Of a stretch of 64,000 nt of DNA, positions 47,400 to 59,127 are shown piece after piece. The notes below the pieces were generated by a model. That model made no database searches. It was given only the letters and a program-made list of their open reading frames with translations, and was not told the origin of the DNA. The number at the start of each line of letters is the position of its first letter. The stretch's first letter is position 1. Origin of the DNA: Chrysoperla carnea. Lineage: Eukaryota > Arthropoda > Insecta > Neuroptera > Chrysopidae. Made by a program: the position numbers and the translations under genes. The stretch lies in the NCBI RefSeq assembly GCF_905475395.1, contig NC_058341.1:61015501-61079500 (forward strand), read 5' to 3'.

Positions 47400-48345
47400 T
47401 ATAATAATAATAAAAATAATAATTAATTTTTGAGGCTTCTCGACTAAAGAATAATTCAGTTGATCTTTACTTTTGATAATGAACAGGAAGAAGAAATTAG
47501 TGTGATTCTGTCCATTAATATAATCAGAAATATAACGATGCTGACTGGATTTATAGTTATCTTTAATTTGTTGCTATAAATTGTCGATTAGGATACAGAC
47601 GGAGCCCTTAATTAAAATATTACCCTTTGCCTGTCAATGGCTGTGTTGCTATTGGATACTATTTCAGATATGTTGTCTTCAATTATTAGTTTGTACAGCA
47701 GGCATTTATGGAGATTGTATATTTTGTGTAAAACTCGTTGTACCAAAGCTTCGGTGTAATCTTCCAATAGCTGAGGCATTTCGCAGATGTTTTTGTTCTT
47801 GGGTATTCCAAATATCACTCAAATCACAATCCTCTAGCATAATTCGTAGATGAAATGCTCAGTTGTATTTTACGATGTTGTCAGGTAGTTGATTGAGTTC
47901 GAGTTGCCATCGGAATATACCTTTAGCATATCTGTACTCGGACATCATCATGAGCTTATTCCATCAACGAATTGTGCCTCTGAATATATACCTAGATAGG
48001 TGCATATGTTGGGTTTCATATCTAAATACACATGCGTGTATTTTGAAAATCAGGATAGATTTTTGAGGAATTGACATTGGACTCTTTCTATTTGATCTAG
48101 ATAACAAACTTCTGAGCAATAAAGAATAGTGATAGTTACCGTAATTAAGAAAAGGATGTATCGTGAAATCTCATTTCTATATCCAGTTTTCGAGAGTATG
48201 CTTATCAAATTTCCAGTGGCAATTCTACCCTTGGTACATAAATTTTCGATTGTCTTTTAAAATAGACCTGATGAGCTGAACGTTATTCCAAGATACTCGT
48301 ATTTTTTAACCTTTTCATTTTTGTGACCTTTACACTTGAAGTTTC
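47400..48345 (-). pseudogene. Decayed LINE reverse-transcriptase C-terminal region, - strand
   Basis: Reverse-strand translation gives KKYEYLGITFSSSG (the KYLGI motif downstream of the RT catalytic core), then a region like AxxLYxSExxxL (TILYCSEVCYLDQIERVQ), then the frame at 47612-47818. In-frame stops and frameshifts interrupt it. The ATA-rich run near 47400 may be the 3' tail. The YADD catalytic box would lie upstream and is not present. I see this as a LINE fossil and not a host gene. Confidence 0.6.
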
Positions 48346-48377
48346 CGTAAAAACGAATTGTAATTTATGAAACATTA

Positions 48378-48452
48378 AGTCTTATGGGTATTTATTAATA
48401 GATTATTCTCGGCGCAATCAAGAATAATCTATTAATAAACACCGATAAGACT
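48378..48452. repeat. 32-bp hairpin, 30 of 32 paired
   Basis: Left arm AGTCTTATGGGTATTTATTA... (48378-48409) pairs with 48421-48452 across an 11-nt loop. It lies just upstream (on the - strand) of a LINE fossil. Function unknown. Confidence 0.6.
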
Positions 48453-49974
48453 CGAGATGGTATCCATTTTGTCTTTGAGTTTGACCGGACGTGTTTGCTA
48501 GCTCAGCCTGACAAAGCGCTACATAAATATTTTGAATTATTGTATAAACACGTGCATGTCTGTGTATTTCATAGAAGTAATATAAGGCAGACGAAGTCAG
48601 CTAAACGCGTACTTCTTAGGACTCTCTTTATAACAATCAACCGTTTTGATGGCCACATTACGGTTCTATGTTATAACTTCCATGTATTTACCTCAGGTTT
48701 CTTATACTTATTAATATTAATACAAAGTTTTTGACATTAAAACCACTTTTAAATACTTAAAAATTTTACGCGCAGCTACGTTATTTTACTTACGTGATAG
48801 CTTTGGCAATTCTTGTCTTATGAGAGCAGTAAAATTTTTTATTTCGATTTCTGATAAGAATACAATATCTTTCTATCAGAAATTTATTAAAAAAAAAAAA
48901 TGCATATTTAAAAATCAAATGTTTAAATATATTATTACAGTTTAATTACATAAGTATGCAGTCTTTTTTTAAATATAATTACAATTACATTTACGAAATA
49001 TTCAAATAATTATTTAATTAGTACTTGAAACATCGACAGTAATTATAGTTTTAGCTTTTATTCTCGTCTTTGCAAACAAACTTTGAGAATAGAAACATTT
49101 GTAATCGAAGCAGAAAAAAAAATGTATCACCTTAAAAAAATTACAATTTTGCGTTTCAAAGCATGTGGAATTCGAAAAGCTTGGAGCTGTTGGGTTATTG
49201 GACTTAATTTTATATCAACTCTATCTCATAATAAATATCAAGGGACTGAAATCGGGGGTTCAAGTGTTATAAATAATATAAAAAAACTCTCAATTTTTTA
49301 TTTGATTTTTGGAACCTTGTTGCCAAGGGAAATTTTATGTACACAATTTTTACTCTAAAACCGGAGTCGGTGTGACTATTTGTTTGTTTTTGGGGGATAT
49401 GTTTTTTTAACTTTTCATGTTTTGGAACGATATAGGATGGATTATTTTTAAGCAGACCACATACATCAGGGACTGATATTAAACAAATGTGCGCCATTGG
49501 ATTCACCAGGAGTGTAATAGGATAAATAATATATTGTTGGAAAAATATATAAAGTGGAGATAAGTTTGGTGTTGGGTATGAAAAGAAAAGTCACAATAAT
49601 CTCCTAAATTTGTATATTAATGCCCCGAAAAAAAAGTGGCGGTTTAGTTATCATACAGTCATCAGCTAGTTTAACCTGGAAAATTTTCCAGGAGTGTTGA
49701 AAAAATTCCTTGAAAAAGGCAATATGTATTTAGTCTTAAAATTTTAAGCTAACAAAAAATCGAAAAAAAAAAAGTAAAACTCATGCAAAATGAGAATTAC
49801 TGCTGTTGTGGAATCATTTGTGGTCTTATACATTTCTTGTTACTATTATAGACAAATATTCGTTAGCCGGGAAGTTTTTAATACATTTATAGCTATCATA
49901 AAACCGTCTATTATAATCAAACTTGATAGAAGCAGTCAACCTGTATATCATTCCGTGGATATTTAACGTATGTA
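48453..49974. other. No recognisable gene
   Basis: Frames at 48495-48734 and 49083-49358 lack motifs or codon bias that would support them. The palindromic CCTGGAAAATTTTCCAGG block near 49676 is shared with 10346. Confidence 0.4.
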
Positions 49975-50760
49975 GTGTTTCACCGAGGCTACGAAGGAGC
50001 CTCGCTTCGGTTCTTCGGTCGGAAGCTAGTTATATTGTTCCAAAAACCGAGGCGAGTCAAGGCGATGCAATTTGTCCGAAAAACCTCGCGAGTCAAGGCG
50101 AGTCCTTCGCCTAAATTTTGTTTAATATTTTAGGAAAAATATTTATTTATTAAAAGTTATATAGAAGATACTGAATGAATAATTATAAATGATTAAAATA
50201 AAATTAATAAATAATCCAGAAATTTTTTTTAATTATTTTTTGTTTTATAATTTTAAAATAAAATATAATATAATGTAATTATTTTTTAATATTATCATAT
50301 CATAATATAATAATATAATTAATAATAATATAATTAATAATATTTACGGAAATACAAATTAGAATTGTCTTTTATTCTCATAATTTCAATATCTGATTCA
50401 AAAGAAAATAGCATTTTCGTACTGAGATTTTTCAATAAAAAGAGACAGAGAAACAATTAGATAGAAAGAGAGAGCTTGATCTAAATAGCACAGTCGTATA
50501 CACGACTGTACTATATATTTTATTTTGTTTCAATTTGTTTTTTGAATTTACTCATTCCAGGAGTCATAAAAATTTAGACAATAAGAAACTTATATTCCGT
50601 GTTTTAAAGACATTTATTTTCTGACAAATTTTTTTCTAAGCATGGTAAAAATTTTACCACGGCCGAGGCAAGGCTAGTCAACCTTCTTTCGCGGCCGAGT
50701 TCGCGGCGAGGCGAGGGTCGTGAAGATTCTACCTGGGTCGAGACCCATGCGAGGCGAACA
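49975..50760. repeat. AT-rich core between two CG-rich GCGAGGCGA-type blocks
   Basis: 49975-50115 and 50650-50760 are unusually rich in CG, with repeated CGAGGCGAG, GAGTCAAGGCGA and CCTCGC words, around an AT-only interior. The blocks are loosely inverted (TTCGCCTAAATTTT versus AAAATTTTACCACGGCCGAGG). Probably a mobile element whose class I cannot name. Short frames across it are not convincing. Confidence 0.45.
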
Positions 50761-50871
50761 TTTAATCTTAAACTTAGTGTAGACACAGAATTTACCAAAA
50801 CCTCGAAATATATTGTATTGAAACAGATGGTGAGATGGTCTCATCTTAGATATATTGGCAGCATTCATTAA

Positions 50872-51236
50872 CAACCCAATATAGGAAGTTATTGTAAAGG
50901 GTCCGATTTTCGAAATCGCAAATTTCAACATATCTTTACGTTTTGTGGGTAGGACAACGCTTTAACACCAATTTTGAGAAGAAGTTTGTGTGTGAGTACG
51001 TCCGCAGACATTTTTTTCGTCGTTGATATCGTGCGAACAAAAAATGATATCGACCTCGTTGAGGTGTCGATCTAAGAGTATTAACGACCATATGATACGA
51101 AAAAAAGTACATTCGATCGAGTGTTTCGATTCGGTTGAGTTTTTATTTTTTAAATATTTTTTTAACTATATATTATGTTGGGAAGTTACTCGTGTGGACC
51201 TTAAGAAATGCACCAGACCCTACTCACGGCTTGTTT
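50872..51236 (+). repeat. Repeat Y copy 2
   Basis: CCAATATAGGAAGTTATTGT, CCGATTTTCGAAATCGCAAA, GCGAACAAAAAATGATATCG and ACCCTACTCACGGCTTGTTT. Its right edge abuts the 3' tail of a - strand LINE. Confidence 0.6.
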
Positions 51237-51238
51237 AT

Positions 51239-51830
51239 ATGATAATAATAATAATAAATTTATTTGTCTAAAGATTTTACAACCTTTTACAAAGAATTCC
51301 TTGACATTAAACAACAAAAAAACAAAACACAAAAATATATGTAAGAAAAACAAGAAAAATGAAACTCAAAAGAACAAAATAAATAAAAATTCTGGAAATG
51401 ATTGGAAAAAAAAATTTAGCAATAAAAGTAAACAATCATATTAATTTATAATAGAAAAAATATATAAATTCTAAAACTAAAATAGCAAATTTCTTTATTC
51501 ATTCAAAAGAAAAGACCTTATCATGAGAATTGTTTGTAGAAAATAAAAAAGTTTTTATATGTGAAATAGTTTCACCGTATAACAAACCTTCCAAGTCCCA
51601 AGTCGTAGAATTGAGTTTCTTGAAAAAACCGTCACGCTCAGAGTTGTAAACAGGACAAACAAACAACAGATGATGTAAAGTTTCATGAACATTTAAATTG
51701 CAAAGAGTGCATGTGACAGCCAGGCATCCGGCGTTAATTAATGCAAACGCAAATACTTCTTCCCCACCTAAAATTTGAATGAGAAAAGAGTCGAATTTCA
51801 ACCGACTTGAAATAAAACGTCAAAAACGTT
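51239..51830 (-). mobile_element. 5'-truncated LINE, - strand, with ORF2 C-terminus
   Basis: On the - strand the frame at 51499-51801 contains CTLCNLNVHETLHHLLFVC, the Cys-Cys-His-Cys motif found near the end of many LINE ORF2 proteins. It is followed by an AT-rich 3' UTR that ends in an ATAAATTTATTATTATT-type tail (read here as AATAATAATAATAAATTTAT at 51241 onward). The sequence differs from the 22.4-kb family, so it is another LINE lineage. The 5' edge near 51830 is uncertain. Confidence 0.65.
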
Positions 51831-52029
51831 ACCAGTTCAATATATGGAAGTTAAATGAGTGTTTTAACATTCCTTCGTTTTTCTCATACACATATTAACA
51901 CTCATACATAATCTTAATGAAGTCATTTTCAAATATAACTTTTTCCACTTCGTCGGCAATATATATTTTAAAACTCCACATGTCGTTAGTAAATAGTAAT
52001 AATAAGTATTTGTATTACTGGAGGCCCGT

Positions 52030-53524
52030 TAGATTTTTACCTCGGAATCCAAGGATAGTCAATGAATCTTTATAAAAACTGTTCGACTGTATTGTTTAAA
52101 GCTTACGTAAAAAAGTTAAAAACAAAAATCCCTTCTTGGGGGTGGAAAAGTTAATGTTAAAAATGATAACGGTAATTGATAGAAAGATGAATTTTAAGCA
52201 AAAAAAGGTCATTTAAGTATATGTTGAAAAGTCAATACTTTTCGAGTTGTTGGCGATTGAAATTCGGAGTATTTAACGTCAAATAACTGACAAATTTGAA
52301 GTTTTTTGAAGTAGATGGTAAACTTTTTAAAGTACTATGAAGGAAAAGTTTCAAATCATTTGAATGAAAATTGACGGAGTTAATATGAAAATAAATTTTT
52401 TTATACCTTTCTTTTAATGTTATATTCACCACAAAAACTGATGAATTTACCACGGGAACTAAAATTATTGCTTTCCCCTTTTCAATTTCCTTAATTTAGG
52501 TAGTGGCAACATTCTTAAAAAGTTCTAACAGTTTCGGTTATATAATTTTTGAAATATTGCAATTTAAATTTTAAAAAAAATTTCGGAAAATACAAAAAAA
52601 TATTTTTATCGTTATATAACTCGAAAAAAAAAATATAAAGAAAAAAGTTTAGGAAGTTAAATATTTTGCTGAAAAAAAGCTCAATTTTTCCCGCAAAACT
52701 TTTTTCTGTAACTTTATTATTTATCGAGTTATCTAACAAAAAAGACATTTTTTGTTAAATTTTGAAAATTTTTGTTGAATTTTAATAGTAATATTTCAAA
52801 AAATATATACCCATAACTGCTAGAACTATTTGAGAATGTTTCCAGTACCTAAATAAAGTTAATTATAATGCGGCAAGCATTAATTTTAGTTCCAGTGGTA
52901 AGTTCATTAGTTTTTGTACTTAATAAAACATAAAACGACATGTCTGAGAAACTTTGTTTACATTATAACTCCGCCAATTTTCATGCAAATGACTTGAATT
53001 TTTTCCATTTTCATGATTTTTTATAGTATTTTAAAGAGTGCAGTATGATACACTTTTTTCAAAAAACTTTAAAATTTGTCAGTTATTTGACGTTAAATAC
53101 TCCGAATTTCAATCGCCAACAACTCGGAAAGTATTGATTTTTCGAAATATACTAAAATGACTTTTTTTGCTTAGAATTCATCCTAATATCGATTCCCGTT
53201 GACATTTTTAACATAAATTTTTCCACCTCCAAGAAGGGGTCTCCCCACAACTCAGAAAGTATTAACTTTTCGAAATATAATAAAATGAACTTTTTTTGCT
53301 TAGAATTTACCCTTCTTATCGATTCCCGTTGTCATTTTTATCATAAACTTTCCACCTCCAAGAAGGGGTCTCCCCACACCCTGGGTAAGATCGCATAAAT
53401 TTTTGTTTTTAGCTTCTTTAAGTTAGCTTTAAACAATGTATTCGAAGAGTTTCTATCAAGATTCATTGACTATTCTTGGATTCCGACCTTTTAACATATT
53501 TATACCTTACGGAAGTCTGTTATA
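52030..53524. mobile_element. Long foldback element FB, copy 2
   Basis: Same family as 20661-21835 in opposite orientation: GATTTTTACCTCGGAATCCA at the left and TTAACATATTTATACCTTAC at the right. Near 53225-53365 a stretch with CCACCTCCAAGAAGGGGTCT is repeated in tandem. No transposase. Confidence 0.7.
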
Positions 53525-53679
53525 TGTGTACCATACATATAGTTGTTATTTGTCGGTACTAAGTTACTACTTATGACTGGTACAACACAACATATATGCA
53601 TGTATGTTGCACGGAAATTACTCAAGATGGGCTTATTCAATTCATATGTAATGGAAACTTTAAGCTTCCATTACTATTT

Positions 53680-54348
53680 TTAACCCCCGAGTTAAAAAAG
53701 GGGTGTTATAAGTTTGACCGCTATGTGTGTGTGTCTGTGTGTTTGTCTATCTGTGGCATTGTAGCGCCTAAACGGATGAACCGATTTTAATTTTTTTTTT
53801 TTTTGGGTTCATCTGAAAGATTTAAAAGTGTTCTTAGCTATGTTTCAAGTGCGAGCTTAGAGTCCCGTTCCCGAAAAAAACTAAAAAAATTGGCGATGAT
53901 CTTCAAAATCGATTCAGTTTGAAAAAGGCATGACGAATAATTTTAACATATAAATAATTACTATGGAAATGAATGGTCAAAAGAACCTGGCTCATTTCAT
54001 TTTGAAAAGTGAAATGGTAAAATAATAAGGAAATTCAAAACAATAATTCAAAAGAAAAAACTCAACCCTAATATTTCAATTTCAATTAAAATATTTCCAA
54101 AAATTTCTGCCGAAAATGATAGCTCCTTAAGTATCCTTTTCATCTCATCTGATGTCTTTGACCATCACTTTGATAAAGCGATTTAAGAAATAGTGTTATA
54201 AGTTTAAAGTGTATATCTGTGCGTTTGTGTGTTTCTCAGTGGCATCGTAGCCCTTAAAGGGTCAAACCGCCTTGATTGGGAACATTTTATAGCTAAATTT
54301 CCCAAAATCGGTTTACAAGGAATAAATCACATTTGTCGGGGGTTTTTA
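53680..54348. mobile_element. Foldback element with AACCCCCGA ends, copy 2
   Basis: Starts TTAACCCCCGAGTTAAAAAA and ends TTGTCGGGGGTTTTTAAA. The left arm has GGGGTGTTATAAGTTTGACC, a TG-rich run and CCTAAACGGATGAACCGATT; the right arm has GTGTTATAAGTTTAAAGTG and CCTTAAAGGGTCAAACCG in the same direction, so parts look duplicated directly. Confidence 0.5.
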
Positions 54349-54608
54349 AATTTTTAATTTCACTTGTCTATATTATGGCGTGGATAATTTTAAAATTGGA
54401 CAATCCTGCTAATTAAGATTCTATCTACCGATTTTAATTGGAACCTTTTTACAAGTCACTTTATAGTCGGATAAAGGAATACATAAAATAACCATTCTTT
54501 CCTCAATAACAGCTCAGATTTTGATTTTTTTTTCAAAATGATTGTTTTTGTATATTATTTAAAATCAGGAACATTTCAGAGGAGGGAAATAATCTGTAGG
54601 AGGAATAG

Positions 54609-55322
54609 GCAATGACGAGACTGATATATCGTCGCCCAGCTTAAATCGTTAATAATAGAAGGTTGGAATTTCGATAAGATATTGATTTTATACTGTGTCA
54701 CTTAAGAAAGGATTTTTCGAAATTCATCCCTTAAAAGGGTGAAATATTGGATGAAAGTTTGTATGAAAATATATATAAACCAAGGAGTTCACTACTTAAC
54801 CTATTTAAAAAATTCTTTCACCTATAGAATGCTACATTATCACCAATTAATTTGGATCTTATTTAATATTCAATAAATTTATTGTTCCACATCAAAAGCA
54901 AACGTTAAGTTTTTCAGTTAAAATAAATTTTTTCGTGGAAAAAAATCACGCTAGATTAAATTTTTATATTAAGTTGAACAAATATTGTTTGAACAATATA
55001 AATAACTTGCAGTTTTCCACGATAAAGCCTTCAATTTTCTTAACTTTCCTTTTGTTCAATATTTAATGGGTTGTAATTTTTAGTGCGAATCCCTAATAAT
55101 TTTGAAAAATATGGCCATGTCACTTGCTGATGAAGTAGCATTCTATAGGTGAAAGAATTTTTAAAATAGGTTAAGTAGTAAACTTAAAATTGATTGATTT
55201 ATATATATTTTCATACAAAACTTTCTTCTCCTATTTCACCCTATTAGGAGATAAATTTCGAATAATCCTTCCTTATCTGACACTTATAGTGTTTTAATCA
55301 ATATCTTCATGAAATTTCAAAC
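54609..55322. mobile_element. Foldback element, family FB2
   Basis: Mirrored arms: TCGATAAGATATTGATTTTA, AAGAAAGGATTTTTCGAAAT, GGTGAAATATTGGATGAAAG, TTCTTTCACCTATAGAATGC on the left; the reverse of each on the right (through 55322). The interior is AT-rich. One arm recurs in lipase gene 2 intron 3. Confidence 0.65.
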
Positions 55323-55639
55323 TAAGGTGTATGAAGCAAGATCATTTTGAATTAAGTTTACCAAATATCCCTCTCTTGAATCCTATTAGTTCATTATCGA
55401 ATTCTTAGCTTATAGTGTTAGGAAGAAAGATAAATTCCGGCCTTCACTTATTTCAATTTTAATTTCAGTATATTTGATATATAAATCAATACAATACATG
55501 AGTAAATCACAAAAACAAAACAAACAATCAAAAATCGAATCACAAAACAGAATAAATAGTATAAACAATAAAATTCGAAAAGAAAGAACAATTCAATAAC
55601 AAGTAAAAGTTAACAAATAAAAAAGAAAAAATATAATTT

Positions 55640-56460
55640 AAAAAAAATCAACCAATTCCAGGTCAAACTATTAAATTAATATCAGGTCAAACATGTGGAG
55701 ACATAGCAATCAAGACAGGTATTCACTTCGCCTGGACCGGATGTACATTAAGTATTGTGTAACGGTGGAGAGTGTTTTGCAGTCAGGGACATTTAAAATG
55801 CCGGTAGCGGTAGTAAGTCCTAAATTGATTAGTTGGGTTCCCAGCTCTCCAGTTGTACCTTCGCAGTCTTCTAGAAGATGTTCAACACTTTCACATCCAC
55901 CACATAACACGCAAATTCTTTCACCATTTATTTTCAAAGTGTTCCATCTAAAGCCATATGTGCGAAGGCTAGCTATGAGATGCCTATCATTTTTACCGGC
56001 GACCGATAGATACGTAGCGCCATTTTGGTAATGGCTCAGTCAATTAAAAAGACTAAGGCTGACTTTGGTATTGATGTCATTTAGTGATTCCTTAATAGAT
56101 TTCTCCGTGATTTTATTTTTTATCATATTTTTATTGTTCGCATAAGGATCCCCAATAACAAGCTCAGTCATTCTAGAGACATATTGCGCACCCCAGCTTC
56201 TATTCATACAAAGTTTTTGTAAAGACTTATTGCTGTTAACGACGCGCATGTAATAACATAGAGCCCTTTGCCAACATATAAGTTCTACAGATTTTACGCC
56301 CAGCTCAATATTTATGGCGGAATTAGGAGTGGAGCGCGATACTCCAAGAATCTCTTTATAGAAGTTATATGCGACTGTATTTGCAATTTTAATCTGCTCT
56401 TTTAATCTTGACTTATTTGCAAGAACGTTTTTGCTTTGGCTACTTTAAAATAATGTAACG
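55640..56460 (-). pseudogene. Decayed LINE ORF2 C-terminal fragment, same family as the 22.4-kb copy
   Basis: On the - strand, conceptual frames match the 22.4-kb LINE: NGATYLSVAG corresponds to YGAPYLTVAG, and INGERICVLCGG to VNGERVCVLCHG, with the following H and C of the knuckle kept and ILNVPD like ILNVRK. At least one frameshift and stops break it. The open parts are 55710-55937 and 56040-56249. The 5' end is truncated. This is a dead mobile-element remnant. Confidence 0.75.
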
Positions 56461-56978
56461 GATCCGTTTGGTTTCTGCCTCTCAATGTACAAATATTTAC
56501 GCATCACTATCAACTCAATCTATATGCTTTAAATAATTTGTGTGTAAAAACTTTGATAAACTCGCTTGAAGATCAAAAGTAAATTTTGAATCGATTTTAG
56601 ATCAACGATTCATATCGCCCACTTCTAATTTTCTACACAACCTAAAATAATAATATTATGTTAACTATTTCCTATTCGACTCTACTATAGCTACCCACTA
56701 TACTTGTTCAGTATATGCTAACAAATAACAACATATGCTTTAAGTAGTATTTTACCATAAACATAATATTCTGTTCAAAGAATTTTTAATTAGAAAATGG
56801 TTGCATTTTGCCTCTTTATTTATGAGATTTTCGTTTTGTTTGTTTGTTTATTTACTTTTTTTTTTTTGTTCATTTTTATTACAAGCACAAAAACATAAAC
56901 ATACATGCAAATACGACGTATTGTAATGTTATTTTTTTAAATGGAAGGTAATGATCATGTAATATGCAAGTTTAAATA

Positions 56979-57413
56979 TCTCTATCTCTATATATTATAA
57001 ATGCGAAAGTAAGCATGTTTGTTTGTTACACTTTCACGCTATAACTAGCGAATGGTTTTAAATGAAACTGTACAGCAATATAGCTGATACATCAGAATAA
57101 CACATGAGATATAATTTATAAAGATATATTAATAAAAAAATAAAAAAAAATTAATTTAATTTGACTTTACCATAAATTACAGATTTCTGTAAAAATTGTC
57201 AATATTAAATATTTTACGGCCATCTTTTCTGGTATACTCAATGAATAATTACGACTAATATACATTTAAAAAAAATAGAATACCATACATATATTTTACC
57301 TGTGTAAAACAATCCTTACCATTATTTCAACTGTTATAGAAAGGGGATAAGCGAAAGCAATCTTTATCAATCTTTACTTTTAAACTCAGCGAAGCGGGTG
57401 GGTATCACTCTAG
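56979..57413 (+). mobile_element. Non-autonomous Helitron, family 1 (435 bp)
   Basis: Begins TCTCTATCTCTATATATT after an A and ends in a small hairpin (CTCAGCGAAGCGGGTGGG) followed by TATCACTCTAG before a T. This is the A|TC...CTAG|T signature of Helitrons, which insert between A and T without target duplication. A second complete copy on the other strand confirms both ends. No Rep/helicase coding. Confidence 0.85.
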
Positions 57414-57796
57414 TAGTTGGATAAATTTACGACTTGTATATGTATTCAAAGTTCGGGAAGCGATACCTTAGAGTTTTTCTTTTCACATTAAAATAATGAT
57501 TTTTTGAAATTTTTTGCTTTCCCGGAGGGGTTCAACATGTCTAACCAACAAAACGACGTCAAAAATGGCAGCATTTTTTTCAGAAATTTTGTCATTTTTA
57601 TTTTATATTCGCAAGGGGAGACATCAGTGCAAATCCAAATTTGGTAGATTTTTAGTCAATGTTAGAAACTACACCTCATATTTGGGGGAGTGGTTTCATC
57701 TCCTCCCTCAAGCTATACATACATTCAGTAAAACAGTTCATTTGTTTCTAACTTGAAAAATATTTGACTGGTTTTAACGAAACTAATACCGAAAGA

Positions 57797-58094
57797 TGGG
57801 GCTATACTGAACCGAGCTTGATTCAGATGTATCACCTAAATTAAAAACAGCAGATGTTGTATTACAAAGCCGTGATCAATGTCCAAGAAATCCAGTATGT
57901 TCCGATCCAAGAATAACTAATACAAATCCATGGTTGGGAGATATAGGTGGACCCTTGATACTGCAAGAAAATGGCAAATTAATAGGTATAATCAGAGCAA
58001 TATTACACGAGCACATCCTATTATGGCAGTTGGATAAGAAATGTCATCAATGGCATCAATTAACAAAATAGTGAACCAGGAACCGCAATTGTAG
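57797..58094 (+). pseudogene. Broken chymotrypsin-fold serine protease exon, catalytic Ser codon reads Ile
   Basis: Pieces of the C-terminal half of an S1-family protease in order: WGYTE (57797 on), then after a frame change at about 57814 SPKLKTADVVLQSRDQCP, VCSD, and WLGDIGGPLIL where the family has GDSGGP. The Ser position is ATA (57943-57945). A second frame change near 57995 leads to NITRAHPIMAVG, a stop at 58035-58037, then MSSMASINKIV and a stop at 58092-58094. AATAAA motifs follow at about 58100 and 58126. No upstream exon with the catalytic His or Asp was found. The Ile could be a later mutation in a dead gene or descend from an inactive protease homologue. Confidence 0.7.
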
Positions 58095-58334
58095 AAAATA
58101 AAATGTATTTAAAAAACTATATAAAAAATAAAGCATTGAAGATAAGTTTCTTAATTTTTATTTGGTTTCCGAGATAAACTTTCAAAATCCTGAACAATTT
58201 CTTTGCTGCTAAACGAATTTTCCTTTAGTACCAAATTGGGATATACTTAGGCCATAGGACCCAGTGGCGTGCATTAAATATAGACAGGAAGACTCTGTCT
58301 GCCCTACAAAATTCAGACAAATATGTATAATCTT

Positions 58335-58759
58335 AATTAAAGAGAATTGAAAAAAATACAATCGAACCAGGACTCGAACCCGGACTTCTTGGATGCATGT
58401 CAATATACATGATTAAAGTAAACAATAACAAAAAGTAATAATAATAAATAAGTGAATAAATAAAGTAACAAAGTAAAAATAAAAATTAATTGAATTGAAA
58501 AAATTGCACTCTGAATAAAAAATTGCAACTCGAATAGCCTAATTGGTAGGGCGCTTGACATGAATCCAAGAAGTCCGGGTTCGAGTCCTGGTTCGAGTGT
58601 ATTTTATTTCAATTCTCTTTAATTAAGATAACTAGACAAGATATTTGTCAATTTAGTTTACGCTGTATGTATCATATTAAAAAACATCAATTATAATCGA
58701 GATACCATGATGTAAATAAATATAGTATACATGATTAAAGTAAACAATAACAAAAAGTA
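58335..58759. mobile_element. Composite insertion with inverted tRNA-like sequences, 12-bp target duplication
   Basis: A 425-bp insert inside a hAT-like element, flanked by ATGTATAATCTT at 58323-58334 and 58760-58771. It holds a - strand fragment of a tRNA-like sequence (about 58359-58403), a 36-bp segment (58404-58439) repeated exactly at 58726-58761, and a longer + strand tRNA-like copy (58528-58598) followed by a body. The long target duplication points to LINE-type retroposition of a tRNA-derived SINE. The 36-bp repeat may mark a second nested insertion. Confidence 0.6.
58528..58598 (+). ncRNA. tRNA-like SINE head with A-box and B-box
   Basis: Seven-base acceptor arms ACTCGAA and TTCGAGT pair. 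The A-box TAGCCTAATTGG and B-box GGTTCGAGTCC fit Pol III internal promoters. The anticodon arm pairs imperfectly (CTTGA with CCAAG) and the loop lacks the usual T before the anticodon, so I do not call a functional tRNA. A truncated inverted copy with only the B-box half lies at 58359-58403. Confidence 0.5.
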
Positions 58760-59127
58760 ATGTATAATCTTGTTCTGATATCTAATATTATTTATCGACG
58801 AGTATTATCAATAAATACAAAATCTTAATGGGTATCATCTATAATTCTATACATCATACATTGAATTTTAAGTATCTTCGCATTGCTCTCTTCATAATTT
58901 CGCAAGTTCATAAACTGAGTATCGTCTATTTTTCTGGACAGTGAGAGGTGTGTCAACATTTCAGGTAAAAGACGCTTCGAAAAAAAGTCCAATAAATGCC
59001 ACCTAAGCTATCGAAACCGTTTTTTTAATCGTTTATTTAACAAAACATTTAATGTTAAAGTTCAAATTTTTGCAAGGTAATATAAAACATCTTTTATGAA
59101 TGGTTTTGAATCCAAAGAGTTTATGTA

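Larger units (their letters stand above)
58262..58890. mobile_element. Second, partial copy of the 1.0-kb hAT-like element, with nested insertion
   Basis: Starts CAGTGGCGTGCATTAAATAT and matches, in reverse orientation, the right end of the element at 1023-2080 (GTTCTGATATCTAATATTAT, GGGTATCATCTATAATTC and flanks). The match is interrupted at 58335-58759 by another insertion. The far terminus was not found, so the copy seems truncated. Confidence 0.65.

Noticed and set aside
58359..58598. Functional tRNA gene
   Set aside because: The A- and B-boxes are good, but the anticodon arm mispairs and lacks the conserved T before the anticodon. It sits in a retroposed insert, so a SINE head fits better.
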